Shown here: one piece after another, positions 9,040 through 16,945 of the stretch
How the letters are laid out: the number at the start of each line of letters is the position of its first letter
How positions within the stretch are numbered: position 1 is the first letter of the stretch
Assembly: GCF_001427025.1 (NCBI RefSeq)
Contig: NZ_LMGA01000001.1
Location: 3,637,697-3,701,696, forward strand
DNA: 64,000 nt
From: Mesorhizobium sp. Root554
GTDB lineage: Bacteria > Pseudomonadota > Alphaproteobacteria > Rhizobiales > Rhizobiaceae
Reading direction: 5' to 3'
Program-made: the position numbers and the translations under genes
Notes under the pieces: generated by a model
Told to the model about the DNA's origin: nothing
The model's input: the letters and a program-made list of their open reading frames with translations, nothing else
The model's database searches: none

Positions 9040-9504
9040 CTAGCGCAGCCAGTCGCCGAGCAATGGGAGGCCGATGTCGAGCCCAAAGCTGAAAATGCCA
9101 ACGCAGACGGCCGTGACCGCTGCCGACAGAGCGACGGAGCGGATTGGGGTCATGCCCTTCACCGCCATCGATGCACACAGGCACAGCCCGAGCAGCGCAA
9201 TCACCAGACCCAGCGGCCGCATGGCCAGACCAAAAAGCAGGAGCCCCAGGGGAAAAAGGATCAGGGCTCTCCACGGCACATTTTCCAGGCTGACGGTCTC
9301 GTTCTGCACCCGCCAGCCCTTGATCGCTATGACGACACCGAAAACGAGGAGCAAAAGGCCCACGGCGGCGGGGAAGAAGCCTGGTCCCATGCGGAATGTC
9401 GTTCCAAGCGCGAGTCCTGAAAAAGCCGAGGCGGCAAACCATGCGCCAAACCCGGCGAACAGCAATCCGGCGGCCATGTCGGCGTTGAGCTTCAAATTCT
9501 GCAT
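9040..9504 (-). CDS. tctB: TctB-family tripartite tricarboxylate transporter small membrane subunit
   Basis: A 154-residue hydrophobic protein with about four transmembrane segments, for example LLFAGFGAWFAASAFSGLALG, FPAAVGLLLLVFGVVIAI and a long C-terminal hydrophobic stretch. The RMGPGFFPAAVG motif is typical of TctB. It is the first gene of the six-gene minus-strand operon. Its promoter must lie in 9505-9699, the divergent region shared with the enolase-superfamily gene, where a predicted IclR-type operator is found. No strong Shine-Dalgarno sequence precedes the ATG. Confidence 0.9.
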   Translation of the reverse strand: MQNLKLNADMAAGLLFAGFGAWFAASAFSGLALGTTFRMGPGFFPAAVGLLLLVFGVVIAIKGWRVQNETVSLENVPWRALILFPLGLLLFGLAMRPLGLVIALLGLCLCASMAVKGMTPIRSVALSAAVTAVCVGIFSFGLDIGLPLLGDWLR

Positions 9505-9699
9505 AAGGAAAGGGGCATTCTTTTTTGGAGAGGGCGTTTGATAAATTTCCGCGATGATAGATCAGTCATTTGGATCGATGAGAGCTAGTCTCGGGCCGTT
9601 TCGGCAAGCGAAATCTCGGGAGAGACACTGAACGACGATGTCGCGCTGCAGGCACATTGGCTGCCGCACCGGACGAGATTGGGAATGCGAGATTTCAAC
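9505..9699. promoter_or_regulatory. Divergent promoter region of the tctB operon and enolase-superfamily gene
   Basis: This 195-base gap separates two divergently transcribed units of the catabolic region. It contains the predicted operator at 9599-9613, roughly in its middle, so a single regulator could control both directions. Part of the stretch is richer in A and T than the flanking genes. I could not identify a convincing -35/-10 pair by eye. Confidence 0.5.
9599..9613. promoter_or_regulatory. Predicted IclR-family operator, copy 1
   Basis: TTTCG-GCAAG-CGAAA is a perfect 5+5 inverted repeat with a 5-base spacer. The longer context CCGTTTCGGCAAGCGAAATC matches the copy at 13864-13878 at nearly every position. 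The location between two divergent catabolic operons and the nearby IclR gene support an operator role; the assignment to that regulator is inference. Confidence 0.6.
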
Positions 9700-10839
9700 A
9701 TGAAGATAACCCGTGTCATTTGCCACGCCTATCGCATGCCTCTCAAGACGCATTTTGCTTCCAGCAGAGTGAAGATGACGCATCGGGAACTGGTTGTTGT
9801 GGAACTCCAGACCGACGGCGGCGAGAGGGGAGTGGGCTGGGCCACGACGGCGGGCGTCGGCGCCGCGGCGGCCCACGCCCTGATCATCGGTTACCTCGCT
9901 CCCATGCTGGTTGGCTCGGATCCCCGCAATAACGAACGGATCTGGCAACAGCTATGGATGGAATGCCATGCCGCTGGGCCGGGCGGCATCACCACGCTTG
10001 CGCTTTCCGCCATCGACATCGCTGTGTGGGACCTGAAGGCAAAGGCGGCTGGCGAGCCGCTTTATCGAATGCTCGGTGGCGCCAGACAAAGCGTGGATGT
10101 CTATGCCAGCGCCATAAACCTGGGTCTGTCGACGGCCGAATTGGTGACGCAGGTCCGCCACCAACTGGCCGACGGCTACAAGGCATTCAAAATCAAGGTC
10201 GGCCGACCTGGACCTTACGACGATCTCGAACGATGCAGGGCGGTACGCGAAGTTATTGGCGACGAGGGCGTCCTCATGCTGGACGCCAATCAGAAGTGGT
10301 CGTTACCCGAGGCGCTCCAGCGCATCCGCATACTCTCGGACGTCGGGCCGCTTTTCGTCGAAGAGCCTCTGCTGTCCGATACGATCGACCCGCATGCGAA
10401 GCTGCGCGCGGCGACGGGCGTCCCGATCGCCGTTGGCGAGCAGCTTTGCAACCGCTTTGAGTTCTGGAACTACTGTCGTGAAGGCGCCGCAGATATTCTC
10501 CAGCCGGACGTGTGGAAAGTCGGAGGGATCACCGAGTTCCTCAAGATCGCGGCGCTTGGCGCCGCCATGGGGATCCCGATCTCCCCGCACGGGGCCATGG
10601 AGATTTCCGTTCATCTGGCAGCCGCCCTTCCCAACGCCATGCATGTGGAGAATATTTTCGGTCTGAATCTCTTCGACTTCGGCGCGAGCCGCCAAGCGCC
10701 CGATATCGTGAAGGGGAGGATTACGCCATCCGATACTCCAGGTCATGGCGTGGTGTTCGCGCGCGAGGCATTGACGGAACATCGGCTTGTTCCCGGCGAA
10801 ACGATAGAGCGCAGTCCGCTCTACCTGCCGTTGGCATGA
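9700..10839 (+). CDS. Mandelate racemase/muconate lactonizing enzyme family protein
   Basis: An enolase-superfamily enzyme of 379 residues counted from ATG 9700; ATG 9685 and TTG 9679 are alternative in-frame starts. The mandelate-racemase layout is intact: KxK bases Lys164 and Lys166, metal ligands Asp195, Glu221 and Glu247, and an Asp270/His297 dyad in the PHG motif. It therefore should abstract an alpha proton from a carboxylate substrate bound to magnesium, as in acid-sugar dehydratases, racemases or cycloisomerases. It is divergent from tctB and shares its control region. A fumarase-type hydro-lyase follows. Specificity is not predictable from these residues alone. Confidence 0.9.
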   Translation: MKITRVICHAYRMPLKTHFASSRVKMTHRELVVVELQTDGGERGVGWATTAGVGAAAAHALIIGYLAPMLVGSDPRNNERIWQQLWMECHAAGPGGITTLALSAIDIAVWDLKAKAAGEPLYRMLGGARQSVDVYASAINLGLSTAELVTQVRHQLADGYKAFKIKVGRPGPYDDLERCRAVREVIGDEGVLMLDANQKWSLPEALQRIRILSDVGPLFVEEPLLSDTIDPHAKLRAATGVPIAVGEQLCNRFEFWNYCREGAADILQPDVWKVGGITEFLKIAALGAAMGIPISPHGAMEISVHLAAALPNAMHVENIFGLNLFDFGASRQAPDIVKGRITPSDTPGHGVVFAREALTEHRLVPGETIERSPLYLPLA

Positions 10840-10874
10840 GATATCTGCCGGTCAACAGCGAAGTCGGTGCGATG

Positions 10875-10889
10875 TTCCGGTCGTCGAAA
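10875..10889. promoter_or_regulatory. Predicted IclR-family operator, copy 2
   Basis: TTCCG-GTCGT-CGAAA, flanked by G and C so that the dyad extends to GTTCCG-N5-CGAAAC. It lies in the 129-base gap before the hydro-lyase alpha gene and matches the consensus of the copies at 9599 and 13864. This suggests that the hydro-lyase pair has its own regulated promoter. Confidence 0.55.
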
Positions 10890-10968
10890 CGGTCGCGCGG
10901 CCGGCTTGCCTCATGTTCACGGGTAAGCCGAGAGAATATGCAGGACTGTTCCGGTCCGGGAGGTTGGC

Positions 10969-11838
10969 TTGCCGATAACCTATGACATCGTCCGCAAGGC
11001 GGCGCGCGACCTTTATGGCTGGTCGCTGAAGAAGGTTCCGGACGATACTCTTGCCGCGCTCGCCGAGGCCAGAACGCGCGAGACAAATCCCGCCTCGCAA
11101 AAGACGCTGGATTTCATGCGGGCGGCGGCGTTGGCGGCGGAGCGCGAAGATCGCCACGCCTGCTCCGATGCCGGGTTCCCGACATATTTCGTCAAAGTCG
11201 GAACGCGGCTGACGCTGGATGGCGACATCCGTCGTGCTTTCGTCGACGGGTTCGCCGACCTCGTCGCGACTATCCAGCCACCGATCCTGAAGTTCATCAC
11301 CCATCCGCTTACGCTTGAGCGCAGCTATGAGGGTAGGGACATGCCCATCCTGTCCTTCGATATCCTCGACGGTGCGGACTACATCGAAATCACCTGCTCG
11401 CCCAAGGCGCTTGGTTCCGGGCGCTGGGCCGACCTGAAGGTGTTCAGCTACCCGAAGATCGCCGAGATCGAGGAATACTTCATGCAATGCGTGCTGGCGG
11501 CCGGCTCGCAGCATTGTCCGCCGGTGGTGATCGGCATGGGCATCGGCGGTTCTTTCGACCACGCGGCCAAGATGGCCAAGCGCGCGACGTTGCGCAGGAT
11601 CGGCAGCGTTCACGACGACCCGATGGTCCGTGACATGGAAACGCGCCTCCTGGCTGCCGTCAACAGGACCGGCTTCGGACCGATGGGCACGGGGGGCGAT
11701 ACCACCGCGCTCGCCGTCCACGTCGATTATGCACATGGGCACGGGTTCGTGCCGGTCGCCGTCTGCTTCAATTGCTGGATCAACCGGCGCACCACCCTGC
11801 GGATTGCCGACGACGGGACGGTAACGCGAGTTGAATAG
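10969..11838 (+). CDS. Class I fumarase/L(+)-tartrate dehydratase-type hydro-lyase, alpha subunit
   Basis: A 289-residue protein matching the N-terminal domain of iron-sulfur fumarases, separate here as in two-subunit TtdA/TtdB enzymes. Cys65, Cys183 and Cys269 have the spacing expected for the three ligands of a [4Fe-4S] cluster; Cys266 is an alternative for the last one. GMGIGGSFDHAAKMAK is a typical family stretch. TTG is taken as start because GGAGG lies about 6 bases upstream and no in-frame ATG fits. It should reversibly add or remove water on a dicarboxylate (fumarate, tartrate, mesaconate or similar). It overlaps the beta subunit gene by 8 bases. Confidence 0.9.
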   Translation: MPITYDIVRKAARDLYGWSLKKVPDDTLAALAEARTRETNPASQKTLDFMRAAALAAEREDRHACSDAGFPTYFVKVGTRLTLDGDIRRAFVDGFADLVATIQPPILKFITHPLTLERSYEGRDMPILSFDILDGADYIEITCSPKALGSGRWADLKVFSYPKIAEIEEYFMQCVLAAGSQHCPPVVIGMGIGGSFDHAAKMAKRATLRRIGSVHDDPMVRDMETRLLAAVNRTGFGPMGTGGDTTALAVHVDYAHGHGFVPVAVCFNCWINRRTTLRIADDGTVTRVE

Positions 11839-12478
11839 CGCCGCAGATAATATCCGCCGTCTCACGCTGCCGCTTTCACGCGTCGAGGCGAAGAGCCTCA
11901 TGGTAGGCGAAACCGTCCTGCTCGACGGTGAGGTCGCCGCGACGGCAGGACTCCCGGCGCACCAACGCCTGCTCGAAGCGCTCGACGGCAAACGGCAGAT
12001 GCCGTTCCCGCTCGCTGGCGGCGCCATGTTCCATCTTGGCAGTTCGTGCCGCGAGGAAGCCGGCCGTTGGTTGCCAAATTATGTGAACCCCACGACCTCG
12101 ACTCGGTTCGATGCGTTCATGCCGCGCATCATCCGTGAGCTGCAGCTGACCTCGATAGGCGGCAAGGGTGGTATGGACAACGCTTGCGTGGAGGCAATGA
12201 AAGACGCGGGCTGCGTCTATTTCTCCATGCCCGGCGGAGCTTCGCCTTTGCTCAGCAATGGGGTCGCTGAACGTATCGAGACCGGCTGGAACGATCTCAT
12301 CGAGCAATTCCGCCTTTCGCGGTTCCGCCTCGACGGTTTCGGCCCGGTGACGGTCGCCATCGATGCGCATGGCCACTCGATTTATCACACGCTGCAGGAA
12401 CAGGCGGCGAACCGTCTGCCGGACATCCTGAAAGGTCTGGAAGAAGCCCGTCGTTCGATCGACTTGCGACGACGCTAG
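11831..12478 (+). CDS. Class I fumarase/L(+)-tartrate dehydratase-type hydro-lyase, beta subunit
   Basis: A 215-residue C-terminal-domain partner of the preceding subunit. Family elements include LPLAGGAMFHLGSS, PTTSTRFDAFMP, IGGKGGMDNACVEAMKDAGCVYFSMPGG and the closing region with IDAHGHSIY. The start is a TTG at 11831 that overlaps the alpha stop by 8 bases, so the subunits are likely translated together in equal amounts. Together they form a dicarboxylate dehydratase. It could serve as a second fumarase, but its position in the catabolic region favours a pathway-specific substrate. Confidence 0.88.
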   Translation: MNSAADNIRRLTLPLSRVEAKSLMVGETVLLDGEVAATAGLPAHQRLLEALDGKRQMPFPLAGGAMFHLGSSCREEAGRWLPNYVNPTTSTRFDAFMPRIIRELQLTSIGGKGGMDNACVEAMKDAGCVYFSMPGGASPLLSNGVAERIETGWNDLIEQFRLSRFRLDGFGPVTVAIDAHGHSIYHTLQEQAANRLPDILKGLEEARRSIDLRRR

Positions 12479-12545
12479 CCGGCCAATCTCAAATCGGGTG
12501 CGATGCGGATGGCATGGGCCTGAAGATCGAGCGCATGGTCGACGG

Positions 12546-13532
12546 TCAGCATCTCACGGTTACAACGATTTTGCCGATCTGCTCATTTCGGTCGAGCATG
12601 GCGTGGGCAGCGGACATATGGTCGAAGTCGAAGACTTCGTGGATGCGTGTGGCGATCGTGCCGGTCTCGATCAGGGGCCAGACCCGGCTGACGAGTTCGC
12701 ACGCTATGCGGCCTTTGTACTCTGCCGGGCGCGGGCGCAGTGTCGATCCCGTCAGGGTCAGCCGCCGGCGTACCAGGGCGCGCGTGTTGACTTCCGACAC
12801 CTCGCCAAGATGGCTGGCCAACAACACCAGACGGCCGTCGAAGTCGAGCAGGTCGAGTTGCTGTTGCGTGTAGGGCCCGGCCTGACCGTCGAGCACCATA
12901 TCCATGCCCTTGCCGCCCGCCGCAGCACGGATCTGGTCCGGCCAGTCAGCATCGTGGTAGTCGACGGCTGCCTTCGCGCCAAGTTCCAGGCAGACCGCGC
13001 GCTTTTCCTCGGTTCCGGCAGTGGCATAGGTTTCCGCCTGGAAGAGATGACGCGCGATCTGCAGCGCGGCGATGCCGACGCCGCTGGTGCCGCCCTGAAC
13101 CAGCAGGTGCTCGCGATGGCTAAGGCGACCGAGCCAGACGACATTGTTCCAGGCGGTGAAGAAGACTTCCGGCAATGACGCGGCCTCAACCATGCTCAGG
13201 CCTTTGGGGATGGGCATGGCCTGCACGGCGGGAACACAGCAGAATTCCGCGTAGCCGCCGCCGTTCGCAAGAGCGCAGACCTTCATGCCGAGCAGCGCCT
13301 CGTCAACGCCGGCGCCGATAGCCTCGACTGCCCCGGCGATATCGAGCCCGGGCAGATCGCTGGCATTTGGTGGTGGAGGATAGAGGCCCCGGCGTTGCTG
13401 GACGTCGGGCCTGTTCAGGCCGATGGCCTCCACGCGGACAAGGATTTCGCCGTCCGCTGGAACCGGCTTTTCCCTATCCACGATTTCGAGGACTTCCGGG
13501 CCGCCCGGGCGGGTTATCGCGATCGCCTTCAT
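12546..13532 (-). CDS. Zinc-free quinone oxidoreductase (MDR superfamily)
   Basis: A 328-residue medium-chain reductase of the NAD(P)H:quinone oxidoreductase (PIG3-like) group. The N-terminal catalytic fold has GEILVRVEAIGLNRPDVQQRRG, and the nucleotide-binding site is GGTSGVGIAALQIA. No structural zinc cysteine cluster is seen, which separates it from alcohol dehydrogenases. The ATG at 13530-13532 overlaps the upstream small gene's TGA by one base (TGATG), so it is translated by reinitiation. It may reduce an enone, enoyl intermediate or quinone. The predicted operator at 13864 places it in the same regulon as the neighbouring catabolic genes. Confidence 0.9.
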   Translation of the reverse strand: MKAIAITRPGGPEVLEIVDREKPVPADGEILVRVEAIGLNRPDVQQRRGLYPPPPNASDLPGLDIAGAVEAIGAGVDEALLGMKVCALANGGGYAEFCCVPAVQAMPIPKGLSMVEAASLPEVFFTAWNNVVWLGRLSHREHLLVQGGTSGVGIAALQIARHLFQAETYATAGTEEKRAVCLELGAKAAVDYHDADWPDQIRAAAGGKGMDMVLDGQAGPYTQQQLDLLDFDGRLVLLASHLGEVSEVNTRALVRRRLTLTGSTLRPRPAEYKGRIACELVSRVWPLIETGTIATRIHEVFDFDHMSAAHAMLDRNEQIGKIVVTVRC

Positions 13533-13798
13533 CACGAAGCGCTTACGCCTCGCTCCATCCGAGCGGACCAGTCCGCGCCGTCGAGCGCGTTGCGGGGTGC
13601 GGCGCCTTCGGCTGCGGCGACTGCATCGCGCGCTTTTGTCAGTTCCGCGGAACCTGATGAAATCAGGGCGCGCATGGTGTGGGGCGTGGGGCCAAGGACC
13701 GCCGCTTCATAAGCATCGGCCAGTGCGATCGCCTCGCTGTCGGAAACGCGCGGGATCCGTACGGGCTCGCCTTTGGGGTGGATGGTGTCAAACTTCAT
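13532..13798 (-). CDS. Small conserved-type hypothetical protein coupled to the quinone oxidoreductase
   Basis: An 88-residue soluble protein that I do not recognise. It begins MKFDTIHPKGEPVRIPRVSD and has a helical, alanine-rich middle (SEAIALADAYEAAVLGP) and C-terminus. There is no signal peptide, membrane segment or cysteine motif. Its stop codon shares one base with the start of the oxidoreductase gene, so the two are co-translated. Codon use resembles the neighbours. It may be an accessory subunit of the oxidoreductase, but this rests only on the gene arrangement. Confidence 0.6.
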   Translation of the reverse strand: MKFDTIHPKGEPVRIPRVSDSEAIALADAYEAAVLGPTPHTMRALISSGSAELTKARDAVAAAEGAAPRNALDGADWSARMERGVSAS

Positions 13799-13863
13799 GA
13801 ATGTTTACTCCAGCCCTTAAGCTCAAACATCTTTGCGGTGCATTCAAAGGCGGTGGCGGACCG

Positions 13864-13878
13864 TTCCGACAGGCGAAA
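13864..13878. promoter_or_regulatory. Predicted IclR-family operator, copy 3
   Basis: TTCCG-ACAGG-CGAAA. It lies 66 bases upstream of the small gene that heads the quinone oxidoreductase operon and about 200 bases from the IclR gene. Its flanks CCG and TC are shared with the copy at 9599. A position just upstream of a start region is typical for activator or repressor binding. Confidence 0.6.
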
Positions 13879-14074
13879 TCCGGAATGCAGCGGCATCTGC
13901 CCAAGGCGGCGCAGTCGAATTGCGAAAATCCGCGCCCGTCGCTCCTTGGCGGTGTTGGAAAACTACCTTCCGGCTTCGGCCAGCGGATCCAGTCCTTTGC
14001 CTACAACCGTCGAACCCTCGGTTTCCTGGAAAGGTCGGGTTGACGGCAGTTCGACATCTTATTGTTTATAAGGA

Positions 14075-14899
14075 TCAGACAATGGCGCGCAGTTGTTCGG
14101 AGCCGGCCTCGGTGCCGCGCAGCCTTTCGGTATCGGCAGTGATCTGTGCGCTCACCTGCTTCAGCTTGACCGCATAATCGCGAAACAGTTCGTGAGACTT
14201 GATGGCAGAGCGAAAAAACGTCATGCCGAGAGTGGCCCGTACCCTGCCGTCAAGAAAAATCGGCACCGCGAGCGTGTTTGAATTCCGCGGCTCGGCGCGA
14301 GTGTCGCGCAAGGCGTAACCGGCGCGGCGAATGGATTTGACCAGCATCTTCAAATAGTCCTTGTCGGCGGCGATCTTCGACGCCATCGGGTCCTCGCTGC
14401 GCGCCGCGATCTTGGCAAAAGATTCGATTTCCTCGTCGTTGCAAAAAGCGAGATAGGCGCGTCCGAGCGCTTTCGTGAACAGGTTGAGATGCATGTTGAT
14501 CGTGGAATGGAAGGGGGACATGGGACTGTCAGGTACAGTCGAGAGGCGCACGACCATGGAGTTGGCGTCGAGGACCGCGATCGATACCGGCCAGTGCAGT
14601 TGACGCGTAAGCTGAATCGCCCACGGACGACCGGCTTCGATAAAGAGCGGATCGCCGTGATATCCGCTCGATAGCGAACTGACGAGCGACGTCAGTTGAT
14701 ATCCCGAATGGCGCTCGTCGTTGATGACATACCCGGCGCGCACCATAGTCTTGAGGAAACGCACGAGTGTCGGCTTGGGCAGGCCCGTATCGCGATAAAG
14801 GTCCAGAATGGTCGAGTTGGGCCTCCGGTTCATGCAGGACAGGATTTGCAAGGTTCTCTCGGCCGCCCGGATATATCCGCCGTCTTCTTCCTGGGACAA
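14075..14899 (-). CDS. IclR family transcriptional regulator
   Basis: A 274-residue regulator. The N-terminal winged helix-turn-helix is at about residues 10-70 (AAERTLQILSCMNRRPNSTILDLYRDTGLPKPTLVRFL read across), followed by an IclR effector domain to about residue 265. The TTG at 14897-14899 is taken as start because AAGGAA lies 6 bases upstream. It is encoded next to the catabolic genes, and the repeated dyad TTYCG-N5-CGAAA in three nearby promoter regions is its likely target. IclR proteins can activate or repress and normally bind a pathway intermediate. The effector is unknown. Confidence 0.9.
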   Translation of the reverse strand: MSQEEDGGYIRAAERTLQILSCMNRRPNSTILDLYRDTGLPKPTLVRFLKTMVRAGYVINDERHSGYQLTSLVSSLSSGYHGDPLFIEAGRPWAIQLTRQLHWPVSIAVLDANSMVVRLSTVPDSPMSPFHSTINMHLNLFTKALGRAYLAFCNDEEIESFAKIAARSEDPMASKIAADKDYLKMLVKSIRRAGYALRDTRAEPRNSNTLAVPIFLDGRVRATLGMTFFRSAIKSHELFRDYAVKLKQVSAQITADTERLRGTEAGSEQLRAIV

Positions 14900-15269
14900 G
14901 CCGCGTTCCTTCCGTCAGCCAATTCAGAGATCTGTGAGGCAAGCATAGAAGATGAGCTCGCGAAGGCGCAAGGCGTTAAGGCCGTGCCTGCCAGGGCTCT
15001 CGCGCCCATCAGGAACTGACGAACCAGAAGCCGGCTTTAATTGGTGCAATTGCAAGGCTTCAATCATAGCGGTGGGTCAATCCCGGCGCGCTAAGTCGCT
15101 TTGCTCTGAGTCGAGTTGCGAAAAGGCACATCGTGGGTTTGCCGATACCGGTCATCTTCATCGCAAGTTCGGTGGTGATGGAGATTTCTTCCGGTCCCGC
15201 GCGCACGAGATCGGCATCCTGCAAAACGGGATCGTCACGCGCGGTCCCGCTTTGAAGTTATGAGGATCA
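14900..15269. other. Stretch without a recognisable gene upstream of the IclR gene
   Basis: Here 370 bases contain the IclR promoter side and no convincing coding sequence. A minus-strand frame around 15090-15250 reads a short peptide-like stretch (ITTELAMKMTGIGKP), but it is interrupted by stops on both sides and has no good start. It may be a relic of a degraded gene. I see no repeat, RNA gene or insertion-sequence end. Confidence 0.4.
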
Positions 15270-15548
15270 TTAGTACGGCAGCTCGGTCTGGCTGTCGCCG
15301 ACGGGCAGGATGAAGATCATGCTTTGGCGCTGGGTCAGCTCAATCGGCATGATGTCGAAGGCGAGCAATCCGCCCCCATTATTGCCCTTGCGGGGCCAGA
15401 TGGTACCGATCTCTTTCGGCTTTCCGAATTGGTCTCGTCCCTCAGTGTCTGTACCTTCCTCGGTGCGGCAGCCGTTGCGATAGGATTTCGGCTTTTGGCG
15501 GCTACAAGATCGCCCGCAATGACCGGTTTGAAGGCGCCAAGCGGGCAT
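15270..15548 (-). CDS. Hypothetical protein, possibly a truncated small gene
   Basis: A frame of up to 92 residues whose C-terminal half looks like a real protein: FGKPKEIGTIWPRKGNNGG, then FDIMPIELTQRQSMIFILPVGDSQ. The GTIWPRKG...LPV pattern resembles small uncharacterised proteins often found in rhizobial accessory DNA, although I cannot name a family. The N-terminal part (MPAWRLQTGHCGRSC) looks non-natural, so the true start may have been lost or changed by a frameshift. The gene stands alone between the IclR gene and tRNA-Phe, next to the tRNA 3' end. A plus-strand frame over the same bases is less protein-like. Confidence 0.4.
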   Translation of the reverse strand: MPAWRLQTGHCGRSCSRQKPKSYRNGCRTEEGTDTEGRDQFGKPKEIGTIWPRKGNNGGGLLAFDIMPIELTQRQSMIFILPVGDSQTELPY

Positions 15549-15678
15549 TCGCCAGCGAAGGCTATCGTCGGCTTTTGCTCAGAACTGCCAGTATTTTACC
15601 CATATGAAACCCATCACGATCTTCCGCGCTTGAGGGCCAAAAGCCATCCTTCAATCTTTTGATTTCATTGGATAAAAA

Positions 15679-15754
15679 TGGTGCCCAGGGGCGGAATCGA
15701 ACCACCGACACGCGGATTTTCAATCCGCTGCTCTACCAACTGAGCTACCTGGGC
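15679..15754 (-). tRNA. tRNA-Phe (GAA)
   Basis: A complete 76-base cloverleaf with encoded CCA. The acceptor GCCCAGG pairs with CCTGGGC, the anticodon stem GCGGA/TCCGC holds the loop TTGAAAA with anticodon GAA, and the T-arm is GGTGG-TTCGATT-CCGCC. It follows yacG at the end of the murA-to-yacG block. Phe-tRNA genes are known integration targets of symbiosis islands in Mesorhizobium; no integrase is seen next to this one. Confidence 0.97.
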
Positions 15755-16050
15755 CTGTCCGGGAAGCGGTTTGACGCCGCTTGCGGAAGCTTTGCCGGGC
15801 GTTGCGTACCCTCGAAAGCGCGTGGGTTATAGCACGAGAATCCGGCCTGTCCAGCGCTGCCGAGCCGATTTTCCACGATGCATGAAAGACCGCTCCGGCC
15901 GCCGTACCATGGGTTCCGCGTGAGAAATTCGTGCCGGTCCACGCCGGGATGCTCGCGCTTGATATCGATGGTGGAAAAGCAATCGTCGCGGAGATGATTC
16001 AGCAGCCTGGCGGCTTGGAGAAACGGGGGCAGCGGACAGCCACAGCCAGC

Positions 16051-16263
16051 CTACTCCTCGGCTGGTTTTGACGCGGTTCCGTCCTCGTCGTCCTCGTCGT
16101 CGCGCACCGGGATGGCGTAGGCGCCCTTCAGCCAGCGGTTGAGATCGACGTCCTTGCAGCGCGGCGAGCAGAACGGATAATTTTCGCGCGTCGAAGGCTT
16201 GCCGCATTCGGGGCAGGGGCGGCGTGGCCTCAACGGGGTTACGGCGCTGTCTTTGCTGATCAT
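16051..16263 (-). CDS. yacG: YacG-type zinc-binding DNA gyrase inhibitor
   Basis: A 70-residue protein with the YacG zinc site CPECGKPS...YPFCSPRC, followed by [16 protein letters not shown], which is diagnostic. The tail is very acidic (DDEDDEDG). In E. coli YacG binds GyrB and inhibits gyrase. The gene lies 27 bases after maf in the rhizobial housekeeping block. The ATG at 16261-16263 is the only sensible start. Between this gene and tRNA-Phe (15755-16050) I see nothing. Confidence 0.93.
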   Translation of the reverse strand: MISKDSAVTPLRPRRPCPECGKPSTRENYPFCSPRCKDVDLNRWLKGAYAIPVRDDEDDEDGTASKPAEE

Positions 16264-16290
16264 GGTCTTGCCATGCCGTTTCCGTGTCGG

Positions 16291-16920
16291 TCAGGAAAGG
16301 CGGCTGGACGGCCAGCCGCGGTGGATGTCGAAGCCTTCGCCCGCCAGCAGGGCCACCGCTTCATACAGCGGCAGGCCCACGACATTGGTGAACGACCCGA
16401 CCATCTTGACGATGAAGGAACCGGCGAAGCCTTGCGCGGCATAGCCGCCGGCTTTGCCGCGCCATTCGCCCGACGCGATGTACATGTCGATCTCGGCGCG
16501 CGGCAGCCGCTTGAAGCGCACCCGTGTCTCGACAAGACGCTGCCGCACCTTGCCGCCTGGCGCAATCAGGCAGACGCCCGTGTAGACCCGGTGCGTGCGG
16601 CCGGACAGCAATTGCAGCGAGTAGGAAGCGTCGTCGATCGTTTCCGCCTTGGGCAGGATGCGGCGGCCGACCGCCACCACCGTATCGGCGGCAAGCACGA
16701 AGCCCGGCTGGTAGCCGGCCTCGCCCATCAGTGAAAGCAACGCTCTTTCGGCCTTTTCCTTCGCCAGCCGCTTGGCGAGCGAGCGCGGATGTTCGGCCCG
16801 CAGCGGTGTTTCGTCTATGTCGGTTGGCAGGATCCGGTCCGGCTCGATGCCGGCCTGCTGCAAAAGCTCGATCCGGCGCGGGGAGGCCGAGGCAAGCACA
16901 AGCTTCTGCGAATTGGCCAT
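16291..16920 (-). CDS. maf: Maf family nucleotide pyrophosphatase
   Basis: A 209-residue Maf protein. The N-terminal [17 protein letters not shown], the DIDET motif, LAADTVV and the C-terminal [28 protein letters not shown] are all standard. Maf proteins hydrolyse non-canonical nucleoside triphosphates (dTTP, UTP or modified nucleotides) in the cytoplasm and were first linked to septum inhibition. It lies between infA (25 bases upstream) and yacG in the same operon. Subtype (Maf versus YceF) was not resolved. Confidence 0.95.
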   Translation of the reverse strand: MANSQKLVLASASPRRIELLQQAGIEPDRILPTDIDETPLRAEHPRSLAKRLAKEKAERALLSLMGEAGYQPGFVLAADTVVAVGRRILPKAETIDDASYSLQLLSGRTHRVYTGVCLIAPGGKVRQRLVETRVRFKRLPRAEIDMYIASGEWRGKAGGYAAQGFAGSFIVKMVGSFTNVVGLPLYEAVALLAGEGFDIHRGWPSSRLS

Positions 16921-16945
16921 CGCGATTCCAGCCGGAACGGACGCG

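Noticed and set aside
7521..9092. A 523-codon plus-strand open frame opposite tctA
   Set aside because: It is the antisense shadow of a clearly conserved permease gene in GC-rich DNA; the product is unusually rich in His, Arg, Asp and Gln and has no recognisable domain.
15324..15662. A 112-codon plus-strand frame near tRNA-Phe
   Set aside because: It is antisense to the minus-strand frame at 15270-15548, which reads more like a protein, and it has no convincing ribosome-binding site or family match.
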